The notes: generated by a model from the sequence alone, not told the origin. A stretch of DNA of 64,000 bases from HXMU1420-13 sp024742815 (GCA_024742815.1 JANSXX010000001.1:186001-250000), one strand, 5' to 3'; numbered from the stretch's first letter, positions 8,533-16,608 are shown. Numbers and translations are program-made.

Positions 8533-8874
8533 ATGTTACTAGCATTACTCATTTTAATAACCGCCTTCATCCTAAACCTCTTCCTCCCATGGTGGAGCAT
8601 AGCTATTCCCGGATTGATAATGGGCTATCTGTATAAAGAAAAAGCTACGGCTTCTTTTTTATGGGGATTTTTGGCCCTGTTTCTACTTTGGGGCGGGCAA
8701 GCACTTTACATTCACATTTCTAACGATGGAATAATGTCTGGCCGCATTGCTGATATGCTTGGGGTTGGCTCACCGTTGATTGTAGTTTTGATTACTGCCG
8801 TACTAGGTGGCTTTATAAGTGGATTGGCAACGATGACGGGGAGTTTGGTAAATCAGAAGGAAGCTACTAACTAG
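8533..8874 (+). CDS. Small integral membrane protein, function unknown
   Basis: A 113-residue protein with about three to four hydrophobic helices (roughly 2-22, 24-34, 42-60 and 80-103) and a short polar C-terminus. Helix 2 starts with P-W-W-S-I-A-I-P-G, and the last helix is Gly-rich (GGFISGLATMTG). I do not recognise a named family. Its stop codon TAG abuts a copy of an 89-bp interspersed repeat. It may be co-transcribed with the acylase gene. Confidence 0.75.
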   Translation: MLLALLILITAFILNLFLPWWSIAIPGLIMGYLYKEKATASFLWGFLALFLLWGGQALYIHISNDGIMSGRIADMLGVGSPLIVVLITAVLGGFISGLATMTGSLVNQKEATN

Positions 8875-8962
8875 TCATCCCGCGGCGAATGCCGGGATCT
8901 GAAACTTTAAATAGGCAGGAACTTTGATTTACGTTCCAGATTCCCACCTTCGCAGGAATGAC
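8874..8962. repeat. 89-bp interspersed repeat, copy 1
   Basis: Begins GTCATCCCG and ends GGAATGAC, so its ends are related as an inverted repeat; inside are two smaller hairpins (cgGCGAATGCCGgg-type at the left, ATTCCC...GGAAT at the right). Nearly the same sequence recurs 31 bp downstream in the same orientation. The outer part of the element resembles the widespread intergenic GTCATTCCC...GGGAATGAC repeats I recall from many Gram-negative genomes. Confidence 0.85.
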
Positions 8963-8993
8963 ATTTAAGAGGGTAAGTGGCTAAAAAAAAACC

Positions 8994-9083
8994 GTCATCC
9001 CGCAGCGAACGCCGGGATCTGAAGCTTTGAACAGGGCAAGAACCTTTATTTACATTCCAGATTCCCGCCTTCGCGGGAATGAC
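8994..9083. repeat. 89-bp interspersed repeat, copy 2
   Basis: A direct repeat of the element at 8874-8962, about 85 percent alike by eye (GTCATCCCGCAGCGAACGCC at the start, CGCGGGAATGAC at the end). Together with the spacer it makes up most of the gene-free stretch 8875-9120 between the small membrane gene and the carA leader. Confidence 0.85.
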
Positions 9084-9175
9084 TTAAATGAGGACTTGAA
9101 GGAGCTAATCAAAAAATGATGGAGTTGTTATATAAAACAACTCAGCCGAAAACTAAAAAACACTCACGATTCAAA

Positions 9176-9205
9176 TTGAATCCCTGCCTGCCCCTTTGTA
9201 TCTTG
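9176..9205 (+). promoter_or_regulatory. Candidate carA promoter (TTG, 20 bp, TATCTTG)
   Basis: TTG at 9176-9178 and TATCTTG at 9199-9205 are spaced like the Bacteroidota -33/-7 pair (TTTG and TAnnTTTG). If used, it gives a leader of about 190 bases before the carA ATG, containing the two hairpins listed next. Confidence 0.4.
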
Positions 9206-9266
9206 CGAAAACCTCAACAAAGCTCACTTGAAAATCCAATTGTTAGCACAGCATAGCTTTGAATCT

Positions 9267-9302
9267 TTAGCACACCCAGAACCTAAACCGGCGGGTTGCT
9301 AA
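9267..9302 (+). promoter_or_regulatory. carA leader hairpin 1
   Basis: TTAGCA-C-ACCC at 9267-9277 pairs with GGGT-TGCTAA at 9293-9302: ten base pairs with a single bulged C and a 15-base loop. A second copy of TTAGCACA at 9243-9250 could compete for the same 3' arm. It precedes the terminator-like hairpin by 30 bases, the layout of an attenuator. Confidence 0.5.
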
Positions 9303-9397
9303 TGATATTTTTGGTTTACCACATATTTTTTAAATCCGACGCGTGTTTTCGTAGTCGGATTTTTTTTGATCCACAACTTCCCATTCCAAACCTATAA
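9302..9397 (+). other. Possible 31-codon leader ORF ending just before carA
   Basis: ATG at 9302-9304 opens a frame of 31 codons (MIFLVYHIFFKSD..., ending PIPNL) that runs straight through the terminator-like hairpin and stops at TAA 9395-9397, two bases before the carA ATG. A ribosome translating it would melt the hairpin. There is no strong ribosome-binding site, and the frame may be chance. Confidence 0.25.
9332..9367 (+). terminator. Rho-independent terminator or attenuator in the carA leader
   Basis: AAATCCGAC at 9332-9340 pairs with GTCGGATTT at 9354-9362, and the T-run continues to about 9367. It lies 33 bases before the carA start and more than 450 bases after the nearest upstream gene, so it is better explained as part of the carA leader than as the end of the upstream unit. 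Confidence 0.7.
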
Positions 9398-9399
9398 AC

Positions 9400-10503
9400 A
9401 TGTCTCTTCAACCTAGAAAAAAAGCAATCCTCGCACTGAGTGACGGCACCATCGCGCACGGATGGGCCATTGGCCACGAAGGCATTACCGGCGGCGAACT
9501 CTGCTTCAACACCAGTATGACGGGCTATCAGGAAATATTTACTGATCCAAGTTACTACGGCCAACTCATGATGATGACCTATCCGCATATTGGAAACTAT
9601 GGAACCATCGCTCGCGATGATGAGCACCGCAAAGTTACCGTTGCCGGAATAATAGTGCGTGCCTTTTCCTGGGAATACAGTAATCCCATGGCCGATAGCA
9701 GCTTAAACGAGTATCTGGAAAACCATAAAATTGTTGGAATTTCCGGAGTAGATACCCGGGCCTTGGTTCGTCATATTCGCGAAAAAGGAGTTATGAATGC
9801 CGTGATTTCATCCACAGAATTAGACGAAGATAAACTGGTTCAAATGGCGAAAGAATGGGAAGATATGAAAGGTTTGGAGCTTGCCACCAAAGTAACCCGG
9901 TCAGAGGCACAAACTTATCAACCGGAAGGTGAAGCAAAGTTTAAGGTTGCAGCATTCGATTACGGAATTAAACAAAACATCATCAATAATCTCGTTACTC
10001 GGGGGTGTGCTCTTCGAGTTTTTCCGGCAAAGAGCTCGCTGGACGAAATAAAAGCCTGGGAAGCCGACGGATTTTTCTTTTCAAACGGACCCGGTGATCC
10101 CAATCCGACCGGAGATTACGCGTTGGAAGTAGTTGAATACGCCAAATCAACAGGAAAACCATTGTTCGGTATTTGTCTTGGTCACCAGTTGATGGCCATG
10201 AGTGAAGGCATCAAAGTAGGGAAAATGTTTGTTGGCCATCGTGGAGCCAATCATCCCGTGAAAAATTTGGAGACCGGATTAGTTGAGATTTCAACGCAGA
10301 ATCATGGTTTTGGCGTAATTGAAGAAAGTGTAACCGAAGATGTAGCCTCTATCACGCACATCAACCTAAATGATGATACGGTGGAAGGTCTTCGTTTTAA
10401 GAACTTCCCGGGTTTTTCGGTGCAGTATCATCCCGAAGCATCTCCCGGCCCGCACGATTCGGCCTATTTATTCGATCAATTCATCAACATGATGAAAAAG
10501 TAA
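9400..10503 (+). CDS. carA: Carbamoyl-phosphate synthase small subunit
   Basis: A 367-residue glutamine amidotransferase subunit that feeds ammonia to CarB for carbamoyl phosphate, the entry to pyrimidine and arginine synthesis. The N-terminal small-subunit domain covers about 1-170; the class I GATase domain follows with nucleophile Cys259 in G-I-C-L-G-H-Q and the His344/Glu346 pair in Y-H-P-E-A. All catalytic residues are present. It is the first gene of carA-carB, behind a leader with two hairpins. Confidence 0.97.
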   Translation: MSLQPRKKAILALSDGTIAHGWAIGHEGITGGELCFNTSMTGYQEIFTDPSYYGQLMMMTYPHIGNYGTIARDDEHRKVTVAGIIVRAFSWEYSNPMADSSLNEYLENHKIVGISGVDTRALVRHIREKGVMNAVISSTELDEDKLVQMAKEWEDMKGLELATKVTRSEAQTYQPEGEAKFKVAAFDYGIKQNIINNLVTRGCALRVFPAKSSLDEIKAWEADGFFFSNGPGDPNPTGDYALEVVEYAKSTGKPLFGICLGHQLMAMSEGIKVGKMFVGHRGANHPVKNLETGLVEISTQNHGFGVIEESVTEDVASITHINLNDDTVEGLRFKNFPGFSVQYHPEASPGPHDSAYLFDQFINMMKK

Positions 10504-10571
10504 TAGTAATAATGAATTTCATTCTGTGATGTACCTCGGTGCATCACCACCAAAACATACAAAACCCACCC

Positions 10572-13400
10572 ATGCCAAGACGCGACGACATACACAAAAT
10601 TCTAATTATCGGATCCGGACCCATCGTAATCGGCCAAGCTTGCGAGTTTGATTATTCCGGTTCACAATCTTGCCGCTCTTTGAAAGAAGAAGGCTACGAA
10701 ATCGTGCTCATTAATTCGAATCCTGCCACCATCATGACAGACCCGATTATGGCGGATGCGATTTATATGCTACCGATGACCACCGATTCCATCCGAGAAA
10801 TCGTGGAAAAAGAAAAACCGGATGCTGTGCTACCTACAATGGGCGGACAAACCGGACTGAATCTTTGCCGCGATTTGGAAAAACAAGGATATTGGGAAGA
10901 AAATGGCATCAAGATAATTGGTGTGGATATTGCGGCGGTTGAGCTGACGGAAGATCGTCAACTCTTTCGCGATCGAATGGAAGAAATTGGTATCGAACAG
11001 TGTAGAAGTCGTCAGGCAGAATCGCTTTTGGACGCGAAAGAAATCAAGGAAGAATTGGGTGGACTTCCGATTGTAATTCGTCCTTCGTTTACTATGGGTG
11101 GTGCCGGCGGTGGAATTGTTTGGGAGGAAGAAGACTTCGACCGAATGGTGCTTCGTGGATTGGAAATGAGTCCGGTGCACTCGGTATTGATCGAAGAATC
11201 TATTTTTGGATGGAAAGAATACGAGCTAGAGCTACTCCGCGATGCCAACGACAATGTGGTGATCATTTGCGGGATCGAAAATATGGATCCAATGGGCGTT
11301 CACACAGGTGATTCGGTAACTGTTGCTCCAACTCAGACCTTGTCAGATAAGCAATATCAAATTCTGCGGGATGCAGCCATTAAAATGATGCGTTCCATCG
11401 GAACCTTTGCAGGCGGTTGTAATGTGCAGTTCGCCGTTGAGCCCGGTAGTGATCGTTTTGTGGCGATTGAGATCAACCCTCGAGTAAGTAGATCGTCGGC
11501 GTTAGCTTCTAAGGCAACCGGATATCCGATTGCGAAAGTGGCTACGAAATTAGCTGTTGGTTATACCTTGGATGAGCTCAAAAATCAGATTACGGGAACT
11601 ACTTCTGCCTGCTTTGAGCCAAGTATCGATTATGTGGTGTGTAAAGTGCCGCGCTTTAATTTCGATAAATTCCCCGGTGCTGATGAAGAACTATCAACAC
11701 AAATGAAAGCAGTTGGCGAAGTAATGAGTATCGGGCGAAATTTCCCGGAAGCACTGAACAAAGCTTGGCAAAGCATGGAAATTGGTCGGTCCGGGCTCGG
11801 CGCCGATGGATACGAAGAAATTAATCGAAAAGAAGTAAGCGAACGTTTAATGAAGCCCTATTGGGATCGCTCGCTTCAGGTTCGGAATGCTTTTAAACTT
11901 GGTGCATCGGTTGAGGAAATCGCCGACATCACCAAAATTGACCCATGGTTCTTGCAGCAAATTCGATACATGGTATCGCTTGAAAACCGAACTGAAGGTC
12001 AATCGCTACACGAAATCACAAAAGAAGAATTCTTCGAGCTGAAACAAGCAGGATTTTCGGATTCTCAGATTGCATGGCTAACAAGTAAAGGCGGCGAAAC
12101 AGTAACCGACGATGAAGTGCGCGCGCGAAGACTCGATCTTGGATTAAAACCTGCGTTCAAAGTAGTGGATACTTGTGCGGCAGAGTTTCCGGCTCAAACT
12201 CCATATTACTATTCAAGTTACGAAGGCGAAAATGAAAGCATCGTAACCGATCGAAAGAAAGTAATTATTCTGGGTTCCGGTCCGAATCGTATTGGACAGG
12301 GAATTGAATTCGATTATTCTTGTGTACACGCGGTGCTTGCCACCAAAGAAATGGGTTACGAAGCCATCATGATAAATTGTAATCCAGAGACAGTTTCTAC
12401 TGACTTCGACATTGCTGATAAGCTGTATTTCGAGCCGGTATATTGGGAGCGCGTGCTGGATATTATTGAGCATGAACAACCCGAAGGTGTGATCATTCAG
12501 GTGGGTGGACAAACTGCACTTAAGCTTGGAAAACGTCTGGTGAAAGCGGGAATCAAGATTTTTGGAACCGATTTTGAGAACATCAATTTGGCAGAAGATC
12601 GCGGTGAATTCTCTGACCTGTTGATAGAAAATGACATTCCTTTCCCGGCTTATGGTACTGCCACAGAAGTTGAAGGAGCGCTAGAAATTGCCGATCGAAT
12701 CGGTTATCCGGTATTAATTCGACCTAGCTACGTATTGGGCGGACAAGGAATGAGGATTGCTGTAAAGCGTGCAGAGCTGGAGCGTTATGTGGATCGTATT
12801 TTAAAGACACATCCCGAGAACGCCTTTTTGATTGATAAGTACCTCGAGCATGCTATTGAAGTGGATGTAGATTCGGTGTTTGATGGTGATGAACTCCACA
12901 TTTCGGGAATGATGCAGCATATCGAGCCGGCAGGAGTTCATTCGGGAGATTCAACAGCGGTAATTCCACCGTACTCTTTGAGTGAAGAGGTTCAGGCTAC
13001 TATCAGAGATTATCAAACAAGAATTGCGAAAGCGCTGAATGTAATTGGCTTCTTGAATGTGCAATATGCCGTAAAAGATGATAAAGTGTATGTGATTGAG
13101 GCTAATCCAAGAACAACCCGAACGGTACCATTTTTGGCCAAAGCAAATCAAGTGCCGGAGGCAGGAATTGGCGTAAAAGTAATGCTTGGTGCTAAATTGA
13201 AAGAGTTTGATACCACTTCGAAACTCAAATGCTGGGCGATTAAAGAGCCGGTGTTTCCATTCGATAAATTCCCCGGCGTGAAAAAAGAATTAGGTCCTGA
13301 AATGAAATCGACAGGAGAAAGCATCTACTTTGCGGAAGACTTCAACGATGAACATTTCCGCAAACCGTTTGAGTTCAAGAGTCTGTACTTGAGTAAATAA
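10572..13400 (+). CDS. carB: Carbamoyl-phosphate synthase large subunit, lacking the C-terminal MGS domain
   Basis: I start the gene at ATG 10572 (MPRRDDIHKILIIGSGP), because the in-frame GTG at 10539 would add a His/Asn/Pro-rich tail not typical of the family. The 942-residue product has the two duplicated ATP-grasp synthetase halves: the first opens I-I-G-S-G-P-I-V-I-G-Q-A-C-E-F-D-Y-S-G, the second I-L-G-S-G-P-N-R-I-G-Q-G-I-E-F-D-Y. It ends right after the second ATP-grasp half (F-E-F-K-S-L-Y-L-S-K), where the Escherichia coli protein (1073 residues) continues with about 130 residues of MGS-like allosteric domain. From memory, short CarB proteins also occur in Bacteroidota. Feedback by UMP through that domain is therefore not expected. 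Confidence 0.95.
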   Translation: MPRRDDIHKILIIGSGPIVIGQACEFDYSGSQSCRSLKEEGYEIVLINSNPATIMTDPIMADAIYMLPMTTDSIREIVEKEKPDAVLPTMGGQTGLNLCRDLEKQGYWEENGIKIIGVDIAAVELTEDRQLFRDRMEEIGIEQCRSRQAESLLDAKEIKEELGGLPIVIRPSFTMGGAGGGIVWEEEDFDRMVLRGLEMSPVHSVLIEESIFGWKEYELELLRDANDNVVIICGIENMDPMGVHTGDSVTVAPTQTLSDKQYQILRDAAIKMMRSIGTFAGGCNVQFAVEPGSDRFVAIEINPRVSRSSALASKATGYPIAKVATKLAVGYTLDELKNQITGTTSACFEPSIDYVVCKVPRFNFDKFPGADEELSTQMKAVGEVMSIGRNFPEALNKAWQSMEIGRSGLGADGYEEINRKEVSERLMKPYWDRSLQVRNAFKLGASVEEIADITKIDPWFLQQIRYMVSLENRTEGQSLHEITKEEFFELKQAGFSDSQIAWLTSKGGETVTDDEVRARRLDLGLKPAFKVVDTCAAEFPAQTPYYYSSYEGENESIVTDRKKVIILGSGPNRIGQGIEFDYSCVHAVLATKEMGYEAIMINCNPETVSTDFDIADKLYFEPVYWERVLDIIEHEQPEGVIIQVGGQTALKLGKRLVKAGIKIFGTDFENINLAEDRGEFSDLLIENDIPFPAYGTATEVEGALEIADRIGYPVLIRPSYVLGGQGMRIAVKRAELERYVDRILKTHPENAFLIDKYLEHAIEVDVDSVFDGDELHISGMMQHIEPAGVHSGDSTAVIPPYSLSEEVQATIRDYQTRIAKALNVIGFLNVQYAVKDDKVYVIEANPRTTRTVPFLAKANQVPEAGIGVKVMLGAKLKEFDTTSKLKCWAIKEPVFPFDKFPGVKKELGPEMKSTGESIYFAEDFNDEHFRKPFEFKSLYLSK

Positions 13401-13417
13401 ACGGTTATTGCTTCTTT

Positions 13418-13447
13418 GGCATACTGCCATGCTCTAGCATCAATGCC
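13418..13447. repeat. Nested hairpin GGCAT...ATGCC behind carB
   Basis: GGCAT at 13418-13422 pairs with ATGCC at 13443-13447, and within it ATGCT at 13429-13433 pairs with AGCAT at 13436-13440. The inner core ATGCTCTAGCAT resembles the ATGCTCTGCGT core shared by the next two hairpins. Confidence 0.45.
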
Positions 13448-13468
13448 TGCGGAAGAGTTTTTAATTTT

Positions 13469-13495
13469 TCAATCCAACGCAGAGCATTGGATTGA
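13469..13495. repeat. Hairpin with loop CGCAGAGCA
   Basis: TCAATCCAA at 13469-13477 pairs perfectly with TTGGATTGA at 13487-13495, leaving the nine-base loop CGCAGAGCA. That loop is the exact reverse complement of the loop of the terminator hairpin at 13671-13695. No T-run follows on the plus strand. Confidence 0.75.
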
Positions 13496-13537
13496 GAACT
13501 AGCTTTCGAAATTAAATCATTACTTAATCAACGAGTC

Positions 13538-13555
13538 CTTCTCCTTGAGGAGAAG
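13538..13555. repeat. Palindrome CTTCTCCT-TG-AGGAGAAG
   Basis: A perfect 8-base inverted repeat with a two-base centre. It resembles a widespread intergenic repeat type (CCTTCTCC...GGAGAAGG) and, like the partial 89-bp element nearby, is translated into a spurious minus-strand frame. Confidence 0.55.
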
Positions 13556-13609
13556 ACAGAGGAGGTATTTTTATACCACAAAAGCACAAAAACTCAGAAT
13601 TATTTAAGT

Positions 13610-13660
13610 CAGACAGGTGCCTCAATTTACTTTCTAGATTCCCACCTTCGTGGGAATGAC
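13610..13660. repeat. Partial copy of the 89-bp repeat (3' half)
   Basis: The stretch ends TAGATTCCCACCTTCGTGGGAATGAC-like, matching the right half of the copies at 8874 and 8994. Upstream bases (acaggtgcctcaatttac) align loosely with their middle (gcaggaactttgatttac). The left half is absent. Confidence 0.6.
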
Positions 13661-13670
13661 AACATATACT

Positions 13671-13700
13671 AGCTCCGATGCTCTGCGTCGGAGCTTTTTT
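13671..13700 (+). terminator. Rho-independent terminator downstream of carB
   Basis: AGCTCCGA at 13671-13678 pairs perfectly with TCGGAGCT at 13688-13695, followed by a T-run to 13700. The loop TGCTCTGCG is the exact complement of the loop at 13478-13486. It is 271 bases beyond the carB stop and is the only strong terminator in the gap 13401-13810. Confidence 0.75.
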
Positions 13701-13810
13701 GCACATCATTAGGAGGCTATAGACTTGTTGAGGTTTTCCATCGATGAAGTGATCTCCCTTTGGTGGCGCCGCTTGATTAATTCCCACCAATCCAATTTTT
13801 CACTTAAAAT

Positions 13811-14284
13811 TTAACCCTTAGCATTCAACCCAAGTAAATACCGCTCACCTTCATCCTCAATCAGCATGGCGCGGAAAATATCCTGCATGGTAACTCTCAT
13901 CTCATCAATCGAAGTTTCGCTGATGGTGTCGTTTTGCTCATGTTTGGCAGCAAATTCCAGCCATTTATTTAGTGCGATTTCAGCAATTTCAAAGGCATAT
14001 TTATTAATCGGGCGAACCTGATTCTGAAGCCCTAAGCTGATCAATTCATTTTCGATGGCGGCATATCCACCGGCGTAATTGTCGAATGCTCGCGATCCAT
14101 CTACACTTGAACTAGTAACCGAAATATTTAATAGAAAGGCATCGGTTGTTTTCGCCACTTTGATGATGGCCCCGGATACTTCAGCCGATTGATCTTCAAC
14201 TAACTTCATAGTGCAGCCAACATGAAGCATCAAAATAAAAGCGGATATTATCGACTTGGTTAAAAAATTACTCTTGTATTTCAT
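13811..14284 (-). CDS. Lipoprotein of unknown function
   Basis: A 157-residue protein with a lipoprotein signal: a basic start, a hydrophobic core at 11-20 and a lipobox ending at Cys24 (H-V-G-C). The mature part is mostly helical, with an acidic C-terminal half (residues 115-150), and shows no catalytic motif I recognise. The bases after its stop carry words like those in the palindrome at 5961-6020. It is divergent from recQ. Confidence 0.75.
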   Translation of the reverse strand: MKYKSNFLTKSIISAFILMLHVGCTMKLVEDQSAEVSGAIIKVAKTTDAFLLNISVTSSSVDGSRAFDNYAGGYAAIENELISLGLQNQVRPINKYAFEIAEIALNKWLEFAAKHEQNDTISETSIDEMRVTMQDIFRAMLIEDEGERYLLGLNAKG

Positions 14285-14346
14285 AATGGTGTAATGGTAA
14301 GATGAACAGACTTTTTTCGGCGGTATTCTTAGCCGAATATTCTCAG

Positions 14347-14354
14347 TATATTTG
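14347..14354 (+). promoter_or_regulatory. Candidate -7 box (TATATTTG) for recQ
   Basis: An exact TAnnTTTG match 82 bases before the recQ ATG, identical to the box upstream of pyrR. An inverted repeat TTCGGC (14316-14321) / GCCGAA (14332-14337) lies just upstream, where a regulator could bind. No clear -33 box is visible. Confidence 0.4.
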
Positions 14355-14436
14355 ATCTGTTATTTTCATCAAAATTAAAATCACGAAAATGCATTCATCA
14401 AATTAAAAAGAATGCACACAGAGACTCACTCACTCC

Positions 14437-16608
14437 ATGATTGAACAAGCTAAAAGCATCCTAAAGAACACCTTTGGGTACGACGAATTTCGCCTGCAAC
14501 AAGAGGCAGCAATCACCCAAGTACTAAACAAAAAAGATGCATTAGTAATTATGCCCACCGGTGGCGGTAAATCGTTGTGTTACCAAATTCCTGCCATGAT
14601 TTTTGACGGGATGACCATCGTAATTTCACCGCTTATTTCATTGATGAAAGATCAGGTGGAGCAACTTCGGGAATATGATATTCCATCGGTGTATCTGAAC
14701 TCATCACTTAGACCGGAAGCCTACGAGTACAACGTAAAAAAAATTCTGAATGGCGAAGTTAAGCTACTTTACGTTGCTCCCGAAACACTGATGATGGATC
14801 GCACTAAAGAGATTCTGAAAAACATCAAAGTGGATTGTTTTACCATTGATGAAGCCCACTGTATTTCGGAATGGGGGCATGATTTCCGACCGGAATATCG
14901 GCAACTGGCAAGCGTTAGAAAAGATTTTCCTGATGCGGTTTGTGTAGCACTTACCGCAACGGCAACGCCACGTGTTCAGCGCGATATCAAACGAACATTG
15001 GAATTTGATGAGTCCGAGTCTTTTGTATCGAGCTTTGATCGTCCTAATCTGTTTTTGAAAATCGTAGACAAAAAAGATCCTGAAAATCAGATTCTCGATT
15101 TCCTCTACACCCGAAAAAAGCAATCGGGTATTATCTACTGTTTTTCACGTCGGCAAGTTGACGAACTCACCGAACTATTGGTTGAAGAAGGCTACGATGC
15201 AAAGCCGTATCACGCCGGATTGATGGCTAGAGAACGAGCGATTAATCAACGGGCCTTTATTCGGGATGATGCCCGCATTATTGTGGCCACCATTGCTTTT
15301 GGGATGGGGATCAACAAACCAAACGTTCGCTATGTGGTGCATTACGATATGCCGCAGAATATCGAATCGTATTATCAGCAAATTGGTCGTGCCGGCCGTG
15401 ATGGATTGCGTGCCGATTGTGTGCTTTTATTCAGTTATGCAGACACGCAGAAGATCAAGTACTTCATCAACCAAAAGAAAGGAACCGAAAAAACGGTAGC
15501 AGAGCGCCATCTCGAAAAATTGTTGAAGTTCCTGGAATTTACAGGATGTCGCCGGAAGCCATTGCTCGATTATTTTGGGGAAGATTATACCAAAGACCCG
15601 TGCGAAATGTGTGACAATGATCTTTCGGTAGAAGAGGATGTGGAAGATTTGACGCTACAAGCGCAGAAGTTTTTGAACTGTGTACTTGAGTTGGAAGAAG
15701 AATACGGAGCAGGACAGGTTATTGACGTACTACGCGGATCGAAAAACCAGAAAGTGCTCGAAAACGAACACGACAAAGTAGAGCACTACGGTTCAGGTTT
15801 GGAGTGGTCGAAAAAGCAATGGGAACAATTATATCGCTTACTGATGCGCCAGCGTTTCTTGAAACGAGGAACTTTCGGTGTTTTGGAGGTAGAAGACAAA
15901 GCCATGGCCGTGCTCAGCGGCAAAGAAAATGTGTACGGAATTTTAGATCGAACCGATGTACAAACGGCCGAAGATGACGTAGTTCGAACTTCCAGCGAGA
16001 TCGAAAATCAATATAATGTGGAGCTATTTGAGCTACTCCGCGAGAAACGAAAAGAACTGGCTGATGCCGACGACGTGCCGCCTTATGCGATCTTTCCGGA
16101 TACTACACTTATTGAAATGGCCTATTACTATCCGCAAAGCAAAGACTCGCTCGATGCCATTTACGGCGTTGGCTCGGTAAAAAAGGGGAAGTTTGGAGAT
16201 GCGTTTATTGGCATCATTAAAACCTACTCGAAAAACCACGACATTGTAGAACGCCAGAAAACGCTGATCAAAAAAGTTCGCGAAGTTAAAACCGGTGAAA
16301 AGCACGAGCAGGTGGGTCATGGATTTAACGAAGGGAAGTCAATCAAACTACTGGCCGAAGAACACGGTGTGAAAGAAGTAAGCATTTTAAGTCACCTAAA
16401 GAAGTTTCTGGAAGAAGGCAACGATCTTCGCCTGGAAGGATTACTCCAAGCGTCTAATCTTTCCGATCGCCAACGTGATCAGGTACTCAAAGCCTTCAAA
16501 AAACGTGGACATGAAATGCTTCGGTTTGTATATGATGAATGTAAAAAGCAAATCGGCTATGACGAGCTGCGCATTATGCAGTTGTATTATGTGGCTAGTC
16601 AGAAGTAG
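14437..16608 (+). CDS. recQ: ATP-dependent DNA helicase RecQ
   Basis: A 723-residue 3'-5' helicase for recombination repair. Walker A is G-G-G-K-S at 42-46, DEAH at 138-141, and the aromatic loop (H-C-I-S-E-W-G-H-D-F-R-P) directly follows. Helicase domain 2 ends in Q-I-G-R-A-G-R-D-G at 315-323. The RQC zinc site has Cys371, Cys389 and Cys392, but the fourth position (395) is Asp, not the usual Cys. An HRDC domain covers about 525-600, and a C-terminal winged helix-turn-helix region (about 620-720) completes the protein. The length is usual for the group. Confidence 0.95.
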   Translation: MIEQAKSILKNTFGYDEFRLQQEAAITQVLNKKDALVIMPTGGGKSLCYQIPAMIFDGMTIVISPLISLMKDQVEQLREYDIPSVYLNSSLRPEAYEYNVKKILNGEVKLLYVAPETLMMDRTKEILKNIKVDCFTIDEAHCISEWGHDFRPEYRQLASVRKDFPDAVCVALTATATPRVQRDIKRTLEFDESESFVSSFDRPNLFLKIVDKKDPENQILDFLYTRKKQSGIIYCFSRRQVDELTELLVEEGYDAKPYHAGLMARERAINQRAFIRDDARIIVATIAFGMGINKPNVRYVVHYDMPQNIESYYQQIGRAGRDGLRADCVLLFSYADTQKIKYFINQKKGTEKTVAERHLEKLLKFLEFTGCRRKPLLDYFGEDYTKDPCEMCDNDLSVEEDVEDLTLQAQKFLNCVLELEEEYGAGQVIDVLRGSKNQKVLENEHDKVEHYGSGLEWSKKQWEQLYRLLMRQRFLKRGTFGVLEVEDKAMAVLSGKENVYGILDRTDVQTAEDDVVRTSSEIENQYNVELFELLREKRKELADADDVPPYAIFPDTTLIEMAYYYPQSKDSLDAIYGVGSVKKGKFGDAFIGIIKTYSKNHDIVERQKTLIKKVREVKTGEKHEQVGHGFNEGKSIKLLAEEHGVKEVSILSHLKKFLEEGNDLRLEGLLQASNLSDRQRDQVLKAFKKRGHEMLRFVYDECKKQIGYDELRIMQLYYVASQK

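Noticed and set aside
9267..9302. Classical PyrR-binding RNA motif in the carA leader
   Set aside because: The loop does not match the Bacillus consensus around CCAGAGAGG beyond a few bases, so PyrR binding is kept only as a hypothesis.
10539..10571. GTG 10539 as the carB start
   Set aside because: The added eleven residues (H-H-H-Q-N-I-Q-N-P-P) are not CarB-like and the normal N-terminus begins at ATG 10572.
13524..13790. Minus-strand open frame of 88 codons
   Set aside because: It translates the interspersed repeats (C-H-S-H-E-G-G-N-L-E-S and P-P-L-S-S-P-Q-G-E-G), a known type of spurious protein, and crosses the terminator hairpin.
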